From Paracoccaceae bacterium (GTDB lineage: Bacteria; Pseudomonadota; Alphaproteobacteria; Rhodobacterales; Rhodobacteraceae), in contig JAASTF010000115.1 of the NCBI GenBank assembly GCA_021767525.1, positions 1-9,124 on the forward strand: DNA of 9,124 nucleotides. Reading direction: 5' to 3'. Under the pieces are notes generated by a model. It was not told where the DNA came from, made no database searches, and saw nothing but the letters and a program-made list of their open reading frames with translations. The translations under genes were made by a program, and so were the position numbers. This document shows positions 5,570-9,124 of the stretch, one piece after another; the stretch's first letter is position 1; each line of letters begins with the position of its first letter.

Positions 5570-7498
5570 ATGACCCGTCCTGATACACCCACTCTCGACA
5601 AGGTCGCCGGTCCGGCCGACCTGCGCAGCCTCAGCGATACGCAGCTGCGACGATTGTCGGATGAATTGCGGGCCGAACTGATCTCGGCGGTATCGGAAAC
5701 CGGCGGGCACCTGGGCTCGTCCCTCGGTGTCGTGGAGCTCAGCGTGGCGATCCACGCGGTGTTCAACACGCCGATGGACAAGCTGGTGTGGGATGTGGGC
5801 CACCAATGCTATCCGCACAAGATCCTGACCGGCCGGCGCGACCGCATCCGCACCCTGCGCCAAAAGGACGGTCTGTCGGGCTTCACCAAGCGCGACGAAA
5901 GCGAACACGACCCCTTCGGCGCCGCCCATTCCAGCACCTCGATCAGCGCCGCGCTGGGCTTTACCCTGGGCCGCGACATGGGCATGCCCACGGGCGATGC
6001 GATCGCCGTGATCGGCGACGGCGCGATTTCCGCTGGCATGGCGTACGAGGCGCTGAACAACGCCGGCAGCGAAGGCCGCCGCATGTTCGTGATCCTCAAT
6101 GACAATGAAATGAGCATCGCCCCCCCGGTGGGTGCGATGTCGTCTTACCTGTCGCGGCTTTATGCCAATGAACCGCTGGCCAAGATGCGCAGCCTGGCCG
6201 AAGGGTTCGAGGCCGCCTTGCCCCCGCCCATGCGCGAAGGCGCGCGGCGCGCGCGGCAGCTGGTCACCGGCGGCCTGGGCGGGCAGGGGACGCTCTTCGA
6301 AGAGCTGGGGTTCGACTATATCGGCCCCATCGACGGGCACGATCTGACCCAGCTTTTGCCGGTCCTGCGCGCCGCACGGGCACGGGCCACGCGTCCCACG
6401 CTGATCCATGTCTGCACGGTCAAGGGCAAGGGCTACGCCCCCGCCGAAAGCGCGGCCTGCAAGTATCATGGCGTATCGAAATTCGACCCCGAAACTGGCA
6501 CGCAATCGAAATCCAAGGGCGGCGCGCCCAGCTATACCTCCGTGTTTGGCAAGGCGCTGACGGATGCGGCGGCGCGCGATCCGCGCATCGTGGGCATCAC
6601 GGCCGCTATGCCGGGCGGCACCGGCCTTGATATAATGGCCGAGCGTTTCCCCGCCCGCGTGCATGACGTGGGCATTGCCGAACAGCACGCCGTGACCTTT
6701 GCCGCCGGCATGGCGGCCAGCGGCTTGCGCCCCTTTGCGGCGATCTATTCCACCTTCCTGCAACGCGGATACGACCAGGTAGTGCACGATGTGGCGCTGC
6801 AAAAGCTGCCGGTGCGTTTCGCAATCGACCGCGCCGGGCTGGTAGGGGCCGATGGCGCCACCCATGCCGGCGCCTATGACCTGGCCTATCTGTGCAACCT
6901 GCCCGGTTTCACGGTCATGGCTGCGGGTGACGAGGCCGAGTTGATGCACATGGTCGAAACCGCCGCCGCGTTCGACGAAGGGCCGATTGCCTTCCGTTAT
7001 CCCCGCGGCGCGGGCGAAGGCGTCGACCTGCCCGAACGCGGTGAGGTTCTGGAAATCGGCAAGGGCCGGGTTCTGGCCGAGGGCACCGATGTTGCGATCC
7101 TGTCGCTGGGCGGGCACCTGGGCGAATGCCGGCGCGCTGCCAAAGCGCTGGAGGGCGACGGCATCAGCGTCACGCTGGCAGACGCGCGCTTTGCCAAGCC
7201 GCTCGATCGCGAATTGCTGCACCGGCTGGCGCGCGAGCATCGTGCGCTTATTACGGTCGAACAGGGCGTTCAGGGTGGGTTCGGCGCGATGGTGCTGCAC
7301 GACCTGTCCGCCAACGGGTTGCTGGATCGCGGCGGGTTGGCCGTGCGCACGCTCACGCTGCCCGACCGCATCATCAACCAGGCCAGCCCGGCAGACATGT
7401 ATGCCGATGCGGGCCTGACCGCCGACAGCATCGCCACCACCGCCCGCCAGATCCTGCGCCCTGCCACGGCGACTGTCGTGCCGCTTAGCGCGGGTTAA
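5570..7498 (+). CDS. dxs: 1-deoxy-D-xylulose-5-phosphate synthase
   Basis: The product is 642 residues, full length for DXS. This thiamine-diphosphate enzyme condenses pyruvate and glyceraldehyde 3-phosphate into DXP, the first step of the MEP pathway. AAGGAG at 5557-5562 sets the ATG. Visible motifs in order: GGHLGSSLGVVEL at 45-57 with His47; HQCYPHKILTG at 78-88; the thiamine-diphosphate/Mg motif starting IGDGAISAG at 148 and ending near Asn178; GPIDGHD at 252-258; the catalytic Glu371 in GIAEQHAVTFAAG of the pyrimidine-binding domain; DRAGLVGADGATHAG at 420-434; and a transketolase C-terminal domain from about 500. The enzyme supplies isoprenoid precursors for the bacteriochlorophyll phytyl tail, carotenoids and ubiquinone, which explains its place beside puf. 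Related phototrophs may carry a second dxs elsewhere; this window cannot show that. A strong terminator separates it from pufC. Confidence 0.97.
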   Translation: MTRPDTPTLDKVAGPADLRSLSDTQLRRLSDELRAELISAVSETGGHLGSSLGVVELSVAIHAVFNTPMDKLVWDVGHQCYPHKILTGRRDRIRTLRQKDGLSGFTKRDESEHDPFGAAHSSTSISAALGFTLGRDMGMPTGDAIAVIGDGAISAGMAYEALNNAGSEGRRMFVILNDNEMSIAPPVGAMSSYLSRLYANEPLAKMRSLAEGFEAALPPPMREGARRARQLVTGGLGGQGTLFEELGFDYIGPIDGHDLTQLLPVLRAARARATRPTLIHVCTVKGKGYAPAESAACKYHGVSKFDPETGTQSKSKGGAPSYTSVFGKALTDAAARDPRIVGITAAMPGGTGLDIMAERFPARVHDVGIAEQHAVTFAAGMAASGLRPFAAIYSTFLQRGYDQVVHDVALQKLPVRFAIDRAGLVGADGATHAGAYDLAYLCNLPGFTVMAAGDEAELMHMVETAAAFDEGPIAFRYPRGAGEGVDLPERGEVLEIGKGRVLAEGTDVAILSLGGHLGECRRAAKALEGDGISVTLADARFAKPLDRELLHRLAREHRALITVEQGVQGGFGAMVLHDLSANGLLDRGGLAVRTLTLPDRIINQASPADMYADAGLTADSIATTARQILRPATATVVPLSAG

Positions 7499-7545
7499 GG
7501 CTGCATTTGTCCAAAGCACCCAGCGCGGATTCAAGGCCGAAGGCC

Positions 7546-7690
7546 GCCGCGCCATCGACGGGCCGCCCCCACGGCCCGGCGATTGGTCAAACCTTGACGC
7601 TTCCGTGTCGAAGTTGTGCGCCAGTTGCTGATATAAATCACTAGGCTCAGACCGGCGGATCGCCGCGCCGCGGCCCGTCGACGGCGCGGC
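7546..7690. repeat. 21-base inverted repeat enclosing a ~103-base structured spacer
   Basis: The arms at 7546-7566 (beginning GCCGCGCC) and 7670-7690 (ending GGCGCGGC) are reverse complements at 20 of 21 positions. The one mismatch, 7554 against 7682, would be A-C in a plus-strand RNA but a G-U wobble in a minus-strand RNA. Each arm can instead form a local hairpin: 7559-7565 with 7572-7578, and 7662-7670 with 7682-7690. Shorter stems lie in between (GTCAA/TTGAC at 7586-7598; CGGCG/CGCCG at 7653-7665). The core around 7630-7640 is much richer in A and T than its surroundings. No ORF, ribosome site or target-site duplication was found. It could be a REP-like or MITE-like repeat, a 3' decay barrier for dxs, or a structured RNA; the sequence alone does not decide. 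Confidence 0.6.
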
Positions 7691-7722
7691 TCTGTGATCA
7701 AGCCTCACCGTCCGCCAAAACG

Positions 7723-7754
7723 AAAAAAGGCGCGCCCACCGGACGCGCCCTTTT
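7723..7754 (-). terminator. Terminator of cycA, possibly shared with dxs
   Basis: A 6-bp G-C stem, GGCGCG (7729-7734) with CGCGCC (7744-7749), and a 9-base loop is flanked by six A on the left and TTTT on the right. Read on the minus strand it ends in TTTTTT, a good intrinsic terminator 23 bases after the cycA stop. Read on the plus strand it ends in CTTTTCTGTT, so it could also stop transcripts coming from dxs. Shared terminators of this kind are common between converging genes. Confidence 0.8.
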
Positions 7755-7776
7755 CTGTTCCTTGGGAAAACCGACC

Positions 7777-8247
7777 TCAGTTCGTTTCTTCGGTCGCTTC
7801 ACCTTCTTTCATCTCGGGCTCGGGCGACACGCTCGCCAGGTAGGCCCAGATGTTGATCGCGTCTTCCTCGTTGCGCACCTTATAGCTCATCTTGCCGCGT
7901 GCGCTGGAATCGTCCAGATACTCGCGCAGATAGCCGGTCGGGTCCTGCACATAGGCCACGAACGTTTCCTCGTCCCAGACCAGCCCGGCCTCACCCGCGT
8001 CTTCCATCGCACTGGAATAGCGGAAGTCCTCGTAACTGCCCGCCGTGCGCCCGACGACGCCCCACAGGTTCGGGCCGGTGCGGCCGCCGCGCACGATATC
8101 CTCGCCCTCGGCGTTCTGGATCATGTGGCACGATTTGCAGGCGCGGAACTCGCTTTCGCCCGCTTCCGCATCGCCCGAGGCATGGCCACCCGCATAGGCG
8201 GCGGTCGACAGCGCGACGAAGGTCACGGTGCTCAGGATGGTCTTCAT
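7777..8247 (-). CDS. cycA: Periplasmic cytochrome c2-type protein
   Basis: A 156-residue precursor starting at MKTILSTVTF; AGGGAG at 8255-8260 (read on the minus strand) lies 7 bases upstream, favouring this ATG over an in-frame one 33 bases earlier that would spoil the signal peptide. Residues 1-19 form a Sec signal peptide ending AYA before GGHASGD. The haem motif is CKSCH (37-41), and Met120 in RGKMSYKV is the sixth ligand. The stretch GPNLWGVVGRTAGSYEDFRYS and the WDEETFVAYVQDP segment closely match alphaproteobacterial cytochrome c2. It should shuttle electrons from the bc1 complex to PufC, and possibly to oxidases. A short tail after residue 141 is Glu-rich, and by hand count the mature protein is strongly acidic (about 28 Asp/Glu against 12 Lys/Arg). 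Alternative names are cytochrome c551 or c550, so the symbol rests on similarity to Rhodobacter CycA. It lies 67 bases downstream of hemA on the same strand. Confidence 0.88.
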   Translation of the reverse strand: MKTILSTVTFVALSTAAYAGGHASGDAEAGESEFRACKSCHMIQNAEGEDIVRGGRTGPNLWGVVGRTAGSYEDFRYSSAMEDAGEAGLVWDEETFVAYVQDPTGYLREYLDDSSARGKMSYKVRNEEDAINIWAYLASVSPEPEMKEGEATEETN

Positions 8248-8283
8248 GAGGTATCTCCCTGATTGCATTTCCTTTGGCATCTG

Positions 8284-8310
8284 AACCTAGCGCGCGTGCG
8301 CCGCTGTCAA
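8284..8310 (-). promoter_or_regulatory. Candidate sigma-70-type promoter for cycA
   Basis: Read on the minus strand, a perfect TTGACA (-35; plus positions 8305-8310) lies just after the hemA stop, and a weak TAGGTT (-10; 8284-8289) follows after 15 bases, slightly short of the usual 16-18. The distance to the cycA ATG leaves a leader of about 30 bases. Alphaproteobacterial promoters often have a good -35 and a poor -10, so this is plausible but unproven. It would let cycA be expressed apart from hemA. No terminator is seen between hemA and cycA, so read-through is also possible. Confidence 0.4.
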
Positions 8311-8314
8311 CCGC

Positions 8315-9124
8315 TCAGGCCACCGCGTGGGCGATGGCGCATTGCTTCCACAACACGGTCAGCGCCTCGACCAGGTGATCGATATCGGCATCCGTGTGCA
8401 AAGGCCCTGGGGTAAAGCGCAACCGCTCGGTCCCCTTGGGCACGGTGGGATAGTTGATCGGCTGCACGTAGATACCGTAATCGCGCATCAGGATATCGGC
8501 CAGCTGCCGGCATTTCACCGGGTCCTTGATCATCACCGGTATGATGTGGCTGGGGTTGTCCAGATGCGGAATGCCCCGCGCATCCAGCTTGGCCCGCAGC
8601 TGCGCCACCTGCCGGCGCTGCTGCTGCCGCTCAGTCTCCGATTGCTTCAGATGCCGGATCGACGCCTGCGCCGCCGCCGCCACCGCGGGCGGCAGGGCGG
8701 TGGTAAAGATGAACCCGCTGGCAAAGGACCGGATGAAATCGCACAGCGCGGCCGAGCCGGTGATATAGCCCCCCACACAGCCATAGGCCTTGCCCAGCGT
8801 GCCCTCGATCAGGTCGATCCGATGCGCCAGCCCGCGCTCCTCGGAAATGCCACCGCCACGCGGCCCGTACAGGCCCACGGCATGCACCTCGTCCAGGTAA
8901 GTCATCGCGCCGTGTTTCTCGGCCACCTCGACGATCTCTTCCATCGGGCAGATGTCGCCATCCATCGAATAGACGGATTCGAACGCCACGATCTTGGGCG
9001 CATTGGCGGGCAGGGTGGCCAGCTTGCGATCCAGGTCCTCGGGGTCGTTATGCTTCCAGATCACTTTCTGGCAACGCGCGTGGCGCATCCCTTCGATCAT
9101 GCTGGCATGGTTCAAGGCGTCCGA
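8315..9124 (-). CDS. hemA: 5-aminolevulinate synthase, C-terminal two thirds (partial)
   Basis: The frame is open to the window edge and gives 269 residues ending at the TGA at 8315-8317; the family is about 400 long, so the first third lies outside. The enzyme condenses glycine and succinyl-CoA into 5-aminolevulinate (Shemin pathway), the entry to haem and bacteriochlorophyll. The visible part begins SDALNHASMIEGMRH, a highly conserved ALAS stretch. FESVYSMDGDICP (visible 48-60), YLDEVHAVGLYGPRGGG (76-92, with Asp78 and His81 of the cofactor site) and IEGTLGKAYGCVGGY (106-120, with Lys112, the pyridoxal-phosphate lysine) follow in order. Then come the dimer-facing FIFTTALPP and the C-terminal domain ending in the short tail IAHAVA. 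A TTG at 9113-9115 is an internal Leu codon, not a start. Some relatives have a second ALAS gene (hemT), so hemA is the likely but not certain paralogue. cycA follows 67 bases downstream on the same strand. Confidence 0.96.
   Translation of the reverse strand, partial: SDALNHASMIEGMRHARCQKVIWKHNDPEDLDRKLATLPANAPKIVAFESVYSMDGDICPMEEIVEVAEKHGAMTYLDEVHAVGLYGPRGGGISEERGLAHRIDLIEGTLGKAYGCVGGYITGSAALCDFIRSFASGFIFTTALPPAVAAAAQASIRHLKQSETERQQQRRQVAQLRAKLDARGIPHLDNPSHIIPVMIKDPVKCRQLADILMRDYGIYVQPINYPTVPKGTERLRFTPGPLHTDADIDHLVEALTVLWKQCAIAHAVA

Noticed and set aside
7594..7637. Promoter formed by TTGACG (7594-7599) and TATAAA (7632-7637)
   Set aside because: The spacing is 32 bases, far from 16-18, and no alternative -35 fits the TATAAA on the plus strand.
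5318..7708. A 796-codon open frame on the minus strand across dxs
   Set aside because: It is antisense to a full-length, motif-complete dxs; long antisense frames are common in GC-rich genomes. Its translation is low in family-like motifs and it has no ribosome site that I could see.
8248..8280. An upstream in-frame ATG for cycA adding 11 residues
   Set aside because: The extension MPKEMQSGRYL would precede a normal signal peptide, and the good ribosome site lies within it, directly before the downstream ATG.
9113..9115. TTG as a start codon for the last minus-strand gene
   Set aside because: The frame continues upstream as Ser-Asp-Ala into a conserved 5-aminolevulinate synthase segment, and the visible protein lacks the first third of the family. 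The gene is cut by the window edge.
1..9124. tRNA or rRNA genes, CRISPR arrays, insertion sequences, toxin-antitoxin or defence genes
   Set aside because: None was seen on either strand. Coding density and codon style are uniform, and every confident gene belongs to the photosynthesis cluster.

Overview
The window is a piece of the photosynthesis gene cluster of an anoxygenic phototrophic alphaproteobacterium. The high GC content, the gene order bchY-bchZ-pufQBALMC, the tetraheme pufC gene in place of pufX, and the nearby dxs, cycA and hemA genes fit the Rhodobacteraceae, most likely an aerobic anoxygenic phototroph of the Roseobacter group. That placement is inferred from gene content and remembered family sequences; no search was run.

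Plus strand, 1-5408: the tail of bchY overlaps bchZ (last subunits of chlorophyllide a reductase). Next come pufQ, pufB and pufA (light-harvesting 1 beta and alpha), pufL and pufM (reaction-centre core) and pufC (membrane-anchored tetraheme cytochrome). Spacing is tight except at two structured gaps, pufQ-pufB and pufA-pufL. Both carry hairpins of the kind known to set segmental puf mRNA stability. The pufC 3' region holds several more hairpins and ends in a convincing intrinsic terminator only about 20 bases before the dxs start codon.

Plus strand, 5570-7498: dxs, the first enzyme of the MEP isoprenoid pathway, which feeds the phytyl tail, carotenoids and quinone. The 278-base gap after it (7499-7776) has no gene I can support. 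It holds a 21-base inverted repeat around about 100 bases, with competing local hairpins, and a terminator shared by the converging genes.

Minus strand, 9124-7777: the 3' two thirds of hemA (5-aminolevulinate synthase), then cycA, a periplasmic cytochrome c2-type protein with its own start region.

Together the genes cover tetrapyrrole entry (hemA), the last ring reduction of bacteriochlorophyll (bchYZ), isoprenoid supply (dxs), the LH1-reaction-centre complex (puf) and its periplasmic electron donor (cycA to PufC). All the genes belong to known families. The least explained material is non-coding: the inverted repeat after dxs and the hairpin-rich pufC 3' region.
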